Source of the DNA: JALJPB01 sp963933115
GTDB taxonomy: Bacteria > Pseudomonadota > Gammaproteobacteria > Enterobacterales > Alteromonadaceae
Length of the DNA: 64,000 nucleotides
Direction of reading: 5' to 3'
NCBI GenBank assembly: GCA_963933115.1
Contig: CAWVSL010000008.1
Location: 1 to 64,000 of the forward strand
The notes beneath the pieces are model-generated. The model had not been told where the DNA came from, ran no database searches, and worked only from the letters and a program-made list of their open reading frames with translations. Made by a program: the position numbers and the translations under genes. Shown piece by piece: positions 1 to 8,357 of the stretch. Within the stretch, counting starts at the first letter, position 1, and each line of letters begins with the position of its first letter.

Positions 1-66
1 TAAAACGACAAAACAGATAATACCCGTTTCACATTGTTGTGCGAATTGTTGTGCGGTAAATTTCAT
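1..66 (-). CDS. 5' end of an unidentified gene, cut by the window edge
   Basis: An open frame starts with ATG at 66 on the minus strand and runs off the left edge, giving 22 residues beginning MKFTAQQFAQQCE. It follows rseC in the same direction after a gap of about 120 bp. In many gammaproteobacteria lepA follows rseC, but these residues do not resemble the LepA N-terminus, which carries a P-loop near its start. No clear ribosome binding site is visible. The product cannot be named from so short a piece, and a chance frame remains possible. Confidence 0.35.
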   Translation of the reverse strand, partial: MKFTAQQFAQQCETGIICFVVL

Positions 67-187
67 CACTAAATGAAGTTGATGCTCATAGCATATAAAG
101 ATATAGCGTTATATAAAAGCGAATAAAATTATTAATGATGGTATTTAGTTGACTTAGGCCACTGGAACTATCTTTGATAACATTTAG

Positions 188-676
188 TTAGTCGAGATGT
201 ATAACGTTTAAGTTCATTTTATTTACACGGAGTATTTTAGGCATCAGTGCTAAAGAGGCTTTACTGTAAGTTTGCCAAAATCTTGCTAGTCGGTGTCCTA
301 AATAGCCACCAATACAACCTAATATAATGGCATAGATTTCACTAGTGAAAATGACTTGCAGAACTAAGTATTGGCCAATACCTGAAAAAATAATCAAACC
401 AATAAGTGGCCATAGATAAACTTGCCAAGCTGTTTGCAATAGACCTTTTTCAGATAGGCCTAAAACTACAACATCACCAAGTTTGACAGGTAGCTCAGTT
501 GTCAGTTCAACAATAAGACTCTTTTTTGGTAGGGCCTTGGAAACTTGACCACTGCCACATGAATCAATCTGGTGGCAACTACTACATGTTGATTTAATTT
601 GACTTTCTACTGTTATTTTAGAGCACTGACTACTTATTAGATCAATGGCAACAACAGTTGCTAGCTCTTCCATCAT
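188..676 (-). CDS. rseC: SoxR-reducing system / sigma-E regulatory protein RseC
   Basis: 162 residues. The N-terminal third is rich in cysteine (CSSCHQIDSCGSG near residues 31-43), followed by two hydrophobic segments around residues 80-125 and a basic tail. This is the layout of RseC/RsxC-associated inner-membrane proteins, which modulate sigma-E activity and the SoxR-reducing system. It is the last gene of rpoE-rseA-rseB-rseC, and its start overlaps the end of rseB by 4 bp, so translation is probably coupled. Two consecutive ATG codons are possible starts; the first is used here. The family assignment is strong, while the biochemical role of RseC is poorly defined in any species. Confidence 0.9.
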   Translation of the reverse strand: MMEELATVVAIDLISSQCSKITVESQIKSTCSSCHQIDSCGSGQVSKALPKKSLIVELTTELPVKLGDVVVLGLSEKGLLQTAWQVYLWPLIGLIIFSGIGQYLVLQVIFTSEIYAIILGCIGGYLGHRLARFWQTYSKASLALMPKILRVNKMNLNVIHLD

Positions 677-1674
677 GGTGTTGCTCTAATACCTATAGAA
701 TTGGCGATGGTTTTAGCTGTATTTGAAGGTATTTTACCAACAACACTAATCTCAAAGCCATTAACCACTTGGTTTAATACAACCGTAGCCCCGTCCATCA
801 CAAATTCAGCCACCCTTTGTTTCTCTTTACTTGCGCTTACATAAACAGATACATCAACTAAACCATCACTAAATAAAATGAATTCGACCGGTTGGTTAGT
901 TGAGGACATACTATGACGATTAGCTTTTATTTGCTTAAAACCAGTTGGCAACCAGCTTACCTGCCAAGTTAATTCAGGCTCTTGATTAATGTTAGGGACT
1001 TCAATAATAGGTGGTAAGTCAGCTTGTTTTAATTGAATCAAAGTATCAGCTAAACTGTCAGTAATATCTAAATGAGTAAACTGTATTTGTTCAAGTAATT
1101 GGCCTTTAAGAGATATTATAGCTAGCTTCAATAACAATCCAGACTCTTGATCTAACCATAGCCAATAACCAAACCGGTCTTGTTCTTTAGATACAATCCT
1201 AATTAATTGTGCCACGCGACCTAATACTCTACTGCGACCGACAGAAATAAATTCATAACCATTTTCAATAGTACTAATATCACCACTTAATATCGCAGGA
1301 ATAGGCCCTCTTATTTTTTCAGACTCAACAGAATATGGGGCAACTTCAGGTTCGATATAACTGACAACATTACCTTTTCTCAGAAAATCATGTCTAGGGC
1401 CATTAAGCGTAGCAAAAATTTCCAGCTCCAAATCATTTTCATCTCGGCCATTAAACCAGTGATAGGGCTCAGCGTGATTATTTTTAACAACAACAAAGGA
1501 GGTATTAAAATTGAGTGTTTTTAGCGAGTAAGAAAGTCGCTCTAACCAAAGTTTGGCAGAAATGGGCGTTGTCTTTTGTGACTCTTTAGTCGTAGGTTTT
1601 ACTGATGGAGCGTCAGCAGCTGTGACTAAAAAGTTTACACTTAATAGTAATAATAAATAAATTAATACTTTCAT
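673..1674 (-). CDS. rseB: Periplasmic sigma-E regulator RseB (MucB family)
   Basis: 333 residues with an N-terminal signal peptide (hydrophobic run LIYLLLLLSVNFLV, likely cleavage after TAA/ADA near residue 21). The rest matches the two-domain MucB/RseB fold: a LolA-like N-terminal domain and a smaller C-terminal domain. In the family RseB binds the periplasmic part of RseA, shields it from DegS cleavage and responds to mislocalised lipopolysaccharide. The gene overlaps the end of rseA by 4 bp and the start of rseC by 4 bp, fitting one co-translated operon downstream of rpoE. Confidence 0.93.
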   Translation of the reverse strand: MKVLIYLLLLLSVNFLVTAADAPSVKPTTKESQKTTPISAKLWLERLSYSLKTLNFNTSFVVVKNNHAEPYHWFNGRDENDLELEIFATLNGPRHDFLRKGNVVSYIEPEVAPYSVESEKIRGPIPAILSGDISTIENGYEFISVGRSRVLGRVAQLIRIVSKEQDRFGYWLWLDQESGLLLKLAIISLKGQLLEQIQFTHLDITDSLADTLIQLKQADLPPIIEVPNINQEPELTWQVSWLPTGFKQIKANRHSMSSTNQPVEFILFSDGLVDVSVYVSASKEKQRVAEFVMDGATVVLNQVVNGFEISVVGKIPSNTAKTIANSIGIRATP

Positions 1675-2273
1675 TTAGCTGAGTCTTCAACCTCTAGTGT
1701 TGATAATATTTGGTTACTATTTTTTGAAGCACTTAATTTAACTTGCTGATGATGATCTGATAAAAGTGCCTGAAAGCGTCTTTGTTGTTCAATATATATT
1801 TGTTTTTGTGATAAACGGTTTGCTGATTGTGTATTGAAACTCACTGGGGCAGCAAAACCGGCTAGTGGGGTAGTTTGAAATACCTGACTCGGCATAACAA
1901 TTTCATTTTGAGCTACATTTTGCTGAACACCTAGAATCATAAGCCCAGCCGCGGAAGCAGCGATAGCGACTTGACCAAAGGGTTTCGAAAATTGCACAAC
2001 CTTTGCTTTTACAACATTAAATAACGTTAATTTTTTAGGCGCTAAAACGGTAGGTTCATCAGCAATTGCTTGAGCAATTTGAGTAGAAAAATCTAATGAA
2101 ATTTTACTTGGAAGTTCATCACGAAGTACATCACCAATTAAATGATAATGACTCCAAGTATCAGAAAGTACACTATCTGTATTTAACTGTTCAAATAACT
2201 CAGCGCTATGGCCTTCGTTGTTTTGATAATTATCAACAAGTGATGATACTTTTTCAAACTTACTTTCACTCAT
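1671..2273 (-). CDS. rseA: Anti-sigma-E factor RseA
   Basis: 200 residues. The N-terminal 80 or so residues form the cytoplasmic sigma-binding domain (SDTWSHYHLIGDVLRDE is typical of RseA/MucA). One transmembrane segment lies at about residues 100-118 (VAIAASAAGLMILGV) and a periplasmic tail follows. RseA holds RpoE at the inner membrane until DegS and RseP cleave it. The gene sits about 98 bp downstream of rpoE, overlaps rseB by 4 bp and begins with ATG at 2273. Confidence 0.93.
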   Translation of the reverse strand: MSESKFEKVSSLVDNYQNNEGHSAELFEQLNTDSVLSDTWSHYHLIGDVLRDELPSKISLDFSTQIAQAIADEPTVLAPKKLTLFNVVKAKVVQFSKPFGQVAIAASAAGLMILGVQQNVAQNEIVMPSQVFQTTPLAGFAAPVSFNTQSANRLSQKQIYIEQQRRFQALLSDHHQQVKLSASKNSNQILSTLEVEDSAK

Positions 2274-2371
2274 ACATTAACCTTTATAATAATTGTAAAT
2301 ATTGGTTTTAAACAATTTGTTTATAACCTTAAACAGTTTTAATGCTTCGCTTCGAATTAAACATCACATCA

Positions 2372-2950
2372 TTAACCTTGAAGAAGTGGTCTGATTTTTT
2401 TCTCGATGGCATCACGTGCTCTAAATATTCTTGAGCGCACAGTGCCAACCGGACAATCCATAATAACGGCTATTTCTTCATAGCTTAGGCCTTCAAGCTC
2501 TCTAAAATTTATTGCTAAGCGCAAATCCTCAGGTAATTGCTCCATAGTATCAAAAATTACTTTTTTAATTTCTTCCGTGAGTAAAATCTTTTCAGGTGAA
2601 GCATTTTCTCTTAATGCCTCTCCAGTGTCATAAAAATCGGCATCATCAACGTCAATATCAGTACCCGGAGGTTTACGTCCTAGAGCCACCGAATGATTTT
2701 TTGCACAATTAACGGCTATTCTATAAAGCCAAGTATAAAATGCACTTTCGCCTCTAAAATTAGCTAAAGCACGATAAGCTTTTATAAAAGCCTCCTGAAC
2801 TAAGTCAGGTACATCACTCTGGTTTCTTACATAACGTGAGACTAAATTTGCCACTTTATGTTGATATTTCGTTACTAGCAGGTTGTAAGCGTTTTTATCT
2901 CCACGTTGCACCCGCTCAACCAATTCTTGGTCAACGTTCTGTTCGCTCAT
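2372..2950 (-). CDS. rpoE: RNA polymerase sigma-E factor (extracytoplasmic stress)
   Basis: 192 residues from the start chosen here. Region 2 includes VPDLVQEAFIKAYRAL and FYTWLYRIAVN; region 4 includes LSYEEIAVIMDCPVGTV followed by RSRIFRAR, the ECF helix-turn-helix. It directs transcription of envelope-stress genes and is held inactive by RseA, encoded next. The frame also has an ATG three codons upstream (2959). I prefer 2950 because the family begins MSEQ. The AGGAG at about 2964-2968 lies only 4 bp before the upstream ATG and 11-13 bp before this one, so it does not settle the choice. nadB diverges upstream, as in Escherichia coli. I could not identify a sigma-E-type autoregulatory promoter with confidence. 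Confidence 0.95.
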   Translation of the reverse strand: MSEQNVDQELVERVQRGDKNAYNLLVTKYQHKVANLVSRYVRNQSDVPDLVQEAFIKAYRALANFRGESAFYTWLYRIAVNCAKNHSVALGRKPPGTDIDVDDADFYDTGEALRENASPEKILLTEEIKKVIFDTMEQLPEDLRLAINFRELEGLSYEEIAVIMDCPVGTVRSRIFRARDAIEKKIRPLLQG

Positions 2951-3191
2951 CAGAGCCATATCTCCTAACTACAAAATCAACCTAATCCTAGTTCTGTTCT
3001 AGTCAAGCAACAGTAAACGCATCAAGTATGACTATACATTTAATAAAAAGTTCTAATTATTTATTTTTTATTTCAAAAAAATGAAAATATTTAAAATCAT
3101 TCTAATTATAACCCGTTTATTGCTGTTCGATTAATACAATAAACTGTAATATCATCTTATGAGCCATAGAATACCTTATAATCTGACATTT

Positions 3192-4784
3192 ATGAATCAA
3201 CAATACAATTGTGATGTATTAATTATTGGCAGCGGAGCTGCAGGTTTAACTCTCGCATTACATTTAGCACAAGAATCTAACGTCATTATTTTAAGTAAAG
3301 GATTAATGAACGAAGGTTCAACCTTTTACGCTCAAGGCGGGGTCGCTGCTGTTTTTGATGAAAATGACAGTATTGACTCTCATGTCTCAGACACGCTCAT
3401 TGCCGGTGCGGGTCTCTGTGATGAGGAAGCCGTAAGGTACACTGCAGAAAACGCTAAAGCCTGTTTAGAGTGGTTAATTAGTCAAGGTGTCGATTTTGAC
3501 CAAGATAATAACGTAGCAGGTGATTCGAGTTATCATCTAACAAGAGAGGGTGGTCACTCCCATCGCAGAATTCTTCATGCTGCTGATGCCACAGGTCAGG
3601 CAATACAGACGACATTAATCAAGCGTGTCAAACAACATAAACGAATTACTTTACTTGAGCGTTTTAATGCCATTGACTTAATTTGTCAACAAATACAGAA
3701 CTCAGCAGAAAAACTTTGTATCGGTGCGTATATTTGGAACAGAGACAGTGAACAAGTTGAAAGCATCCAAGCAAAAAAAACTATTTTAGCGACCGGTGGG
3801 GCTAGTAAAGTTTATCAATATACATCAAACCCAGATGTTGCTAGTGGTGATGGTATAGCCATGGCATGGCGTGCAGGTTGTCGTGTAGCTAACATGGAAT
3901 TTAATCAATTTCATCCCACTTGTTTATTTCATACTGATGCAGGTACTTTTTTATTAACAGAGGCTCTTCGTGGTGAAGGCGCATTATTAAGACGACCTGA
4001 TGGTAGTCGATTTATGCCTGATTTTGATGAAAGAGCAGAACTTGCTCCACGCGACATTGTTGCCCGCGCCATTGATTTTGAAATGAAACGTTTAGGTGCT
4101 GACTGTATGTATTTGGATATCAGTCATAAAGACAAAACCTTTATCAAAGATCATTTTCCTACTATTTATGAAAAAACCAAGTCTTTAGGTATCGATATGG
4201 CAAAACAGGCTATTCCCGTCGTTCCTGCCGCACACTATACCTGTGGCGGGGTGATGATAAATAAAAATGGTAAAACCGATATTGATAATCTCTATGCCAT
4301 TGGCGAAGTTTCTTATACTGGATTACACGGTGCTAATCGATTAGCAAGTAACTCTTTATCTGAATGTTTAGTTTTTGCAAGAGCTGCAGCCCTTGAAATT
4401 TCAGCTAACATCGATCACAAAATGCCTTTTCACAGACTACCTAAATGGGATGAAAGCCGAGTAACAGACTCTGATGAAGAAGTAGTCATTCAACATAATT
4501 GGCATGAGTTAAGGTTATTTATGTGGGATTTTGTCGGTATAGTCCGTACCACTAAGCGCCTAGAGAGGGCATTGCGCCGAGTTGAAATGTTACAAAGTGA
4601 GATAGATGAATATTATCGACACTTTAAAGTGAGTAATAATTTACTTGAATTGCGTAATTTAGTGCAAGTAGCAAAGCTTATTATAAACAGTGCACTAGAG
4701 CGAAAAGAAAGCAGAGGCCTGCATTATACATTAGACTATCCTAATCTTGACTCAGAAGCTAAAGTCACTATTTTAACGCCGTAA
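3192..4784 (+). CDS. nadB: L-aspartate oxidase
   Basis: 530 residues. It oxidises L-aspartate to iminoaspartate with FAD, the first step of de novo NAD synthesis. The N-terminal dinucleotide-binding motif is LIIGSGAAGLTLALHLA (about residues 9-25). Further family signatures are QGGVAAVFD, HFPTIYEK and, near residue 400, GLHGANRLASNSL. The C-terminal helical domain carries the RxxxR-rich segment of the succinate dehydrogenase/fumarate reductase flavoprotein superfamily. The frame opens at 3159, but the family N-terminus (a few residues before CDVLIIGSG) favours ATG 3192. It diverges from rpoE, and its last 17 bp overlap the 3' end of the broken ygfX on the opposite strand. Confidence 0.95.
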   Translation: MNQQYNCDVLIIGSGAAGLTLALHLAQESNVIILSKGLMNEGSTFYAQGGVAAVFDENDSIDSHVSDTLIAGAGLCDEEAVRYTAENAKACLEWLISQGVDFDQDNNVAGDSSYHLTREGGHSHRRILHAADATGQAIQTTLIKRVKQHKRITLLERFNAIDLICQQIQNSAEKLCIGAYIWNRDSEQVESIQAKKTILATGGASKVYQYTSNPDVASGDGIAMAWRAGCRVANMEFNQFHPTCLFHTDAGTFLLTEALRGEGALLRRPDGSRFMPDFDERAELAPRDIVARAIDFEMKRLGADCMYLDISHKDKTFIKDHFPTIYEKTKSLGIDMAKQAIPVVPAAHYTCGGVMINKNGKTDIDNLYAIGEVSYTGLHGANRLASNSLSECLVFARAAALEISANIDHKMPFHRLPKWDESRVTDSDEEVVIQHNWHELRLFMWDFVGIVRTTKRLERALRRVEMLQSEIDEYYRHFKVSNNLLELRNLVQVAKLIINSALERKESRGLHYTLDYPNLDSEAKVTILTP

Positions 4785-5263
4785 TAATGCACCTTAACCG
4801 AGAATAATCTTTAGATGATAAGCTATCTTTAAAAATAAATTTTGATTGTAGCTTATTGATATTTCCTTCTTTATAAAAAACCAACCAACAGCCTAAAAAA
4901 CTTACTCGTGAATTAGGATCAAGTATGAATTTCTCAATTATATGATTACGTTGAGAGTTATCCAATTGAAACGATCCCTCTTTAGTCAAAAAAAGGAACT
5001 CTTTGCAGCCGCTATTGGCTAATGGCTAATGGTGAATAAATCCGAGGATTTGACATGACTATTGAGAATATAAAAAAAGCAACAAAGGTAACACTTGCCA
5101 TTGCATATAAATTTAAGGTAAAAAAAATAAGTAATGTGGCAATCACTAGGCAGATAAAAACGCCATAAATAAGAAATTGATGGCGTAACTGATTGATAGT
5201 AACTTTATACTTTGACGCGGTTAAGAATAAATTGCACCATGGCGTTAAGTTCTTTGTCTTCAC
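4768..5263 (-). pseudogene. ygfX: ygfX (cptA)-like membrane protein gene, frameshifted
   Basis: Two reading frames together make a YgfX/CptA-like protein. The first, overlapping the end of sdhE, has two hydrophobic segments (FLIYGVFICLVIATLLIFF and VTFVAFFIFSIV) and ends at a stop at 5010-5012. The second, entering at about 5010, carries the typical C-terminal part (VSFLGCWLVFYKE, then KDYSRLRCII). They are offset by one base where a 7-bp unit occurs twice (5017-5030); removing one copy restores a single frame through to the stop at 4768. No ATG is well placed; GTG at 5263 is my best start. In E. coli ygfX follows sdhE and was described as a toxin acting on MreB/FtsZ. Here the gene appears recently inactivated or phase-variable, though a sequencing error is possible. 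Confidence 0.75.
5017..5030. repeat. 7-bp tandem duplication (GGCTAAT x2) inside ygfX
   Basis: GGCTAAT is present twice without a gap (5017-5023 and 5024-5030), followed by GG. Seven bases change the phase by one, and deleting either copy joins the two ygfX frames without introducing a stop. A run of seven A residues at 4988-4994 nearby could also slip. Confidence 0.85.
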
Positions 5264-5516
5264 AAATTTTGTGCCCCATAAACCAAGCAAATAACTCGGG
5301 ATCCTGCTCCACAAGTAAACGTTCAAATGTAATTTTGTCTTCATCGGCTAAGTCATCATAAGCTTCATCAACAAATGGTCTAAAAAGCACATCCAACTCC
5401 AGCATACCACGACGAGATGCCCATCTTAATCGAGGCTTATTATCGGTCAACGGTCCTTTACGACCAACTTTTACATCATCTGAAGATGACTGAGGATTTT
5501 GAGATTGAACTGACAT
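5205..5516 (-). CDS. sdhE: FAD assembly factor SdhE
   Basis: 103 residues. It carries the SdhE signature RRGMLELD (RGxxE) used to promote covalent FAD attachment to succinate dehydrogenase and fumarate reductase flavoprotein subunits, followed by FERLLVEQDPELFAWF. The open frame extends upstream to 5651, but only the part from MSVQSQNP at 5516 resembles the family; I chose that ATG. The N-terminal 30 residues are longer and more polar than in E. coli SdhE. The ygfX remnant overlaps the 3' end, as in the E. coli ygfYX pair. Confidence 0.92.
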   Translation of the reverse strand: MSVQSQNPQSSSDDVKVGRKGPLTDNKPRLRWASRRGMLELDVLFRPFVDEAYDDLADEDKITFERLLVEQDPELFAWFMGHKICEDKELNAMVQFILNRVKV

Positions 5517-5653
5517 AGCACACCACTTAACAATAAAAGTAGCGCTATTGTAACAATCCTGCCAACAAAATCGCATTCTTTTATGAACAATTAGTCGATA
5601 AATTCTTGAGTTTTTAATAATCGGCCTCATTAATATCAATACCTGACGCAATA

Positions 5654-6655
5654 ATGAATATACTTATGTCACTCAAAATAATTTCTTTACTACCCAATTC
5701 ATCACAATTGCCGCCAACTTATGCCATATCACTTAATAATTTTAGCGCGATTTCATTATTAGGCGAAGAACAAACTAAGTACTTACAAGGACAAGTGACT
5801 TGTGATGTAGATGCTGTGACAGATAACAGTTTAAGTCATGGTGCACATTGTGATGCTAAAGGTAAGGCACTATCAGTTTTTCGATTAATTAATCGAGCAG
5901 GCGCCCATTTATTATTACAATCTAAATCAAGTATTCCTCTTTCATTAGCGGCATTACAAAAATTTGGTGTGTTTGCCAAAGTGACTATCACAGAAGCAGC
6001 ACAACTCAGTTTCTTTGCCTTAATAGGTGAGACAGCCAGTGACTTATTACAACAAAAATTTAACCAAGTCCCTGACAGTTTACGTCCGGTTATTGAGGTC
6101 GGTAGCACTACGTTAGTTTATCTTGCCGGTAAACAAGCTCGATATTTAGTAATTGATGAAAACGATGCAAGCACTCAACTTATCAATCAATTTAACCTAC
6201 CTATTTATAACCAAGCTGTTTGGGAACTAACAGAAATTCAGGAAGGTTTTCCACTATTAGCCGAAAACAGCCTAGAGCAATACATACCACAAATGCTAAA
6301 TTTACAGGCGATTAATGGTATTAGTTTTACCAAAGGCTGTTATTTAGGCCAAGAAACTGTTGCTCGTATGAAATATTTAGGAAAAAACAAACGAGCTTTA
6401 TTTGCGCTTTCCTCTGAAAATGTCACAGAGTTAAACAACCCAATATCTGCAGGGGACATCCTAGAAAAACAACTGGGTGAAAATTGGCGAAAAGCTGGTG
6501 ATGTTTTAGCAAGCTATAAAGCAGATCATCAAATCAATATTCAAGCGGTGCTCGCAAGTGATGTTGCTGAAGACACTCTATTCCGCTTAAAAACTCAACC
6601 GGAGGTTATATTTTCTGTAAACCAGTTACCCTATTCACTTAACGAAGAAGATTAA
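5654..6655 (+). CDS. ygfZ: tRNA-modifying / folate-binding Fe-S repair protein YgfZ
   Basis: 333 residues, a normal length for the family. The hallmark motif KGCYLGQE lies near residue 227, within FTKGCYLGQETVARM; its cysteine is essential in YgfZ. The N-terminal half resembles the aminomethyltransferase (GcvT) fold that binds tetrahydrofolate. In the family YgfZ supports MiaB and other radical-SAM Fe-S enzymes, especially under oxidative stress. The gene diverges from sdhE and is followed after 4 bp by slyD in the same direction, so the two are probably co-transcribed. ATG 5654 is taken as start; an ATG four codons later is equally possible. Confidence 0.92.
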   Translation: MNILMSLKIISLLPNSSQLPPTYAISLNNFSAISLLGEEQTKYLQGQVTCDVDAVTDNSLSHGAHCDAKGKALSVFRLINRAGAHLLLQSKSSIPLSLAALQKFGVFAKVTITEAAQLSFFALIGETASDLLQQKFNQVPDSLRPVIEVGSTTLVYLAGKQARYLVIDENDASTQLINQFNLPIYNQAVWELTEIQEGFPLLAENSLEQYIPQMLNLQAINGISFTKGCYLGQETVARMKYLGKNKRALFALSSENVTELNNPISAGDILEKQLGENWRKAGDVLASYKADHQINIQAVLASDVAEDTLFRLKTQPEVIFSVNQLPYSLNEED

Positions 6656-6659
6656 TTTT

Positions 6660-7142
6660 ATGAAAATTTGCAAAAATAAAGTTGTTGTTATGCACTATGC
6701 GGTTTCAGACAGCGAAGACACTCTAATTGATAGTTCCTACGACGATAAGCCACTTGCTATTATTCATGGCACTGGTTACCTAATCCCGGGATTAGAGGAT
6801 GCTTTGGTCGACCATCAAGTTGGCGATAAATTTGATGTTGAAGTCGCTGCAGTTCAGGCCTATGGCGAGCGCTTCGATGATTATGTTCAAACTGTGCCTA
6901 AATCTTTATTTGCTGGTATTGATGATTTAGCTGTCGGCTCTCAATTGCGTGCGACTACTGATGATGGTGAACAGACCGTTATTGTAATCGATGTTCAAGA
7001 CGATGATATTACCGTTGATGGTAATCACCCACTCGCTGGGCTTGATTTAAAATTTGAAGTCGACATACTTGAAATTCGTGATGCTACTGAAGAAGAACTT
7101 GCTCATGGCCATGTTCATGCTGAAGGTGGTTGTGGTCATTAG
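6660..7142 (+). CDS. slyD: FKBP-type peptidyl-prolyl isomerase, SlyD-like
   Basis: 160 residues. It begins with the FKBP strand (KVVVMHYAVSD), then IIHGTGYLIPGLEDAL, then the insert-in-flap chaperone domain (about residues 70-130), and returns to the FKBP fold at NHPLAGLDLKFEVDILEI. The C-terminus keeps only a short metal-binding tail (HGHVHAEGGCGH) compared with the long His/Cys-rich tail of E. coli SlyD. It should act as a cytosolic prolyl isomerase/chaperone with some nickel or zinc binding. It lies 4 bp after ygfZ and ends just before a clear terminator. Confidence 0.9.
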   Translation: MKICKNKVVVMHYAVSDSEDTLIDSSYDDKPLAIIHGTGYLIPGLEDALVDHQVGDKFDVEVAAVQAYGERFDDYVQTVPKSLFAGIDDLAVGSQLRATTDDGEQTVIVIDVQDDDITVDGNHPLAGLDLKFEVDILEIRDATEEELAHGHVHAEGGCGH

Positions 7143-7177
7143 ATAATACACGTTAACTAATTTAAACTTATACCCAT

Positions 7178-7212
7178 AAAAAAGCCGACAGTTTAAAACT
7201 ATCGGCCTTTTA
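7178..7212 (+). terminator. Rho-independent terminator after ygfZ-slyD
   Basis: A 9-bp stem with one mismatch (GCCGACAGT / ACTATCGGC) closes a 5-base loop and is followed by TTTT. It lies 35-70 bp after the slyD stop. A-rich sequence on the 5' side may let it work on the other strand too. Confidence 0.85.
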
Positions 7213-7477
7213 CTGATGTTGATAAAGATTAGTATGTGCTAACCAACCATTAGCAGCTTATACGGGCTCCACCTTGTTATTAATACCTTTTGAAATAGCT
7301 AAAATCATATGTGCAGATACGAAGGTAAACGCCAAAGTCTTTTGCTGATAATACGCATTAATGATGATTTACCTTGCCGCTTGGTCTCAATAAACCATAT
7401 ATGACCTTAGGTACTTCTAATGAAACATCCTCAATTGCTTTGACGCTTTTGATATAGGTCTTAAATAAGTTATTCAT
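7205..7477 (-). pseudogene. Decayed ABC-transporter ATPase gene (fragment)
   Basis: No intact frame exists, yet the minus strand reads as a shredded ABC ATPase. From ATG 7477 it starts MNNLFKTYIKSVKAIEDVSLEVPK and then YGLLRPSG. One missing base at about 7380 moves the Walker A continuation QGKSSLMRIIS into the next frame. After a deletion, DFGVYLRICTYD matches the Q-loop region usually read as QDFGVYPKISAYD. A further frame change gives ISKGINNKVEP, and TNLYQH follows near 7215. The signature motif, Walker B and the C-terminal half are gone. The family match rests on recognised motifs. The intact parent was probably an ATP-binding subunit of an export-type ABC transporter. Confidence 0.75.
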
Positions 7478-7670
7478 TGATAACTGTTAACTTGATTATT
7501 CCTTTTTTTTCATTACTTTATCAATCGCAACCTTATGCTAGTGTTAAATCCATGTAAATTATTTATTTATAATTTTATCACTAAATAAAAAAACCGATAG
7601 CTCATTAAAACGACCGATTTTAGTATTGATAAAAGATAGCCGCTATCATTCAAAAAATAGATCTAAATTA

Positions 7671-8198
7671 TTAACCTTCCCCTCTTTTCAAAGAACGCCG
7701 AGTTCGCATTCTATTATGAAGATCACGTCGCTTAGACCCTAACCATTCTTCACGCGTAATAGTATTGTCACCTTTTCGACCTTCTTCACGTTCTCGATAC
7801 GTACAAAACTCTTCAAAAGCATCAATATCATCTTTAAACTCTGCAGCAACTAACTCAATCATAATGGCATCGTCTAAAAAACCTAGTACTGGAATATGAT
7901 CAGGCACTAAATCTTCAGGTTCACTGAAATAAGCTAATGCACTCATGACTTCAGAACGCTCCTCTGCAGAAATATTCCATTCTTCATCCTCTATAATTGC
8001 CACCATAGTTTCTAATTTTTCTAAACGCTCGCTGACAAACTCGGGGACAGAGCCTTTAATATCGCCAGATAATTTTTTTGCATTTGCCAAAATAGAGTTT
8101 TCATCAAGGTTGTGAATTTTACCTTGTGCTTTTTTCATTACTTGACGAAAATGTTCTAAGTCTGCATCGTTCAGGGTGAATTTAGCTTCTATTGCCAT
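7671..8198 (-). CDS. YkvA/DUF1232 family protein
   Basis: 175 residues, soluble and acidic. The central segment YFSEPEDLVPDHIPVLGFLDDA (about residues 90-111) is the DUF1232/YkvA signature; members often carry a membrane hairpin here, but this one is not strongly hydrophobic. The flanks are charged and helical, and the C-terminus is very basic (RTRRSLKRGEG). The molecular function of the family is unknown. It lies alone between the ABC-ATPase remnant and lysS, with the lysS terminator just upstream of its promoter region. Confidence 0.75.
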   Translation of the reverse strand: MAIEAKFTLNDADLEHFRQVMKKAQGKIHNLDENSILANAKKLSGDIKGSVPEFVSERLEKLETMVAIIEDEEWNISAEERSEVMSALAYFSEPEDLVPDHIPVLGFLDDAIMIELVAAEFKDDIDAFEEFCTYREREEGRKGDNTITREEWLGSKRRDLHNRMRTRRSLKRGEG

Positions 8199-8305
8199 GG
8201 TCTATCTCCATATTATTTTAGGTCCAAAGAACTAGTGATTAACTTAATCACTATAGTTTAAGAAACACATTAAATTAAGAAATCTACATTCATTAATGAT
8301 TTGAA

Positions 8306-8335
8306 CAAAAAAAAGCACCTGGTTAGGTGCTTTTA
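8306..8335 (-). terminator. Terminator after prfB-lysS
   Basis: A perfect stem (GCACCT ggtt AGGTGC), extended by four A-T pairs on each side, lies about 25 bp beyond the lysS stop. On the minus strand it is followed by a run of eight T residues. Confidence 0.88.
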
Positions 8336-8357
8336 AGAAGTAAAGGATAAAAATTTA

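Noticed and set aside
4768..4989. Separate 73-residue minus-strand ORF
   Set aside because: It is the C-terminal part of the frameshifted ygfX, not an independent gene; its apparent start is a TTG inside the frame.
5012..5344. 110-residue minus-strand ORF overlapping sdhE
   Set aside because: The upstream third is an out-of-frame reading of sdhE; the rest is the N-terminal part of the broken ygfX.
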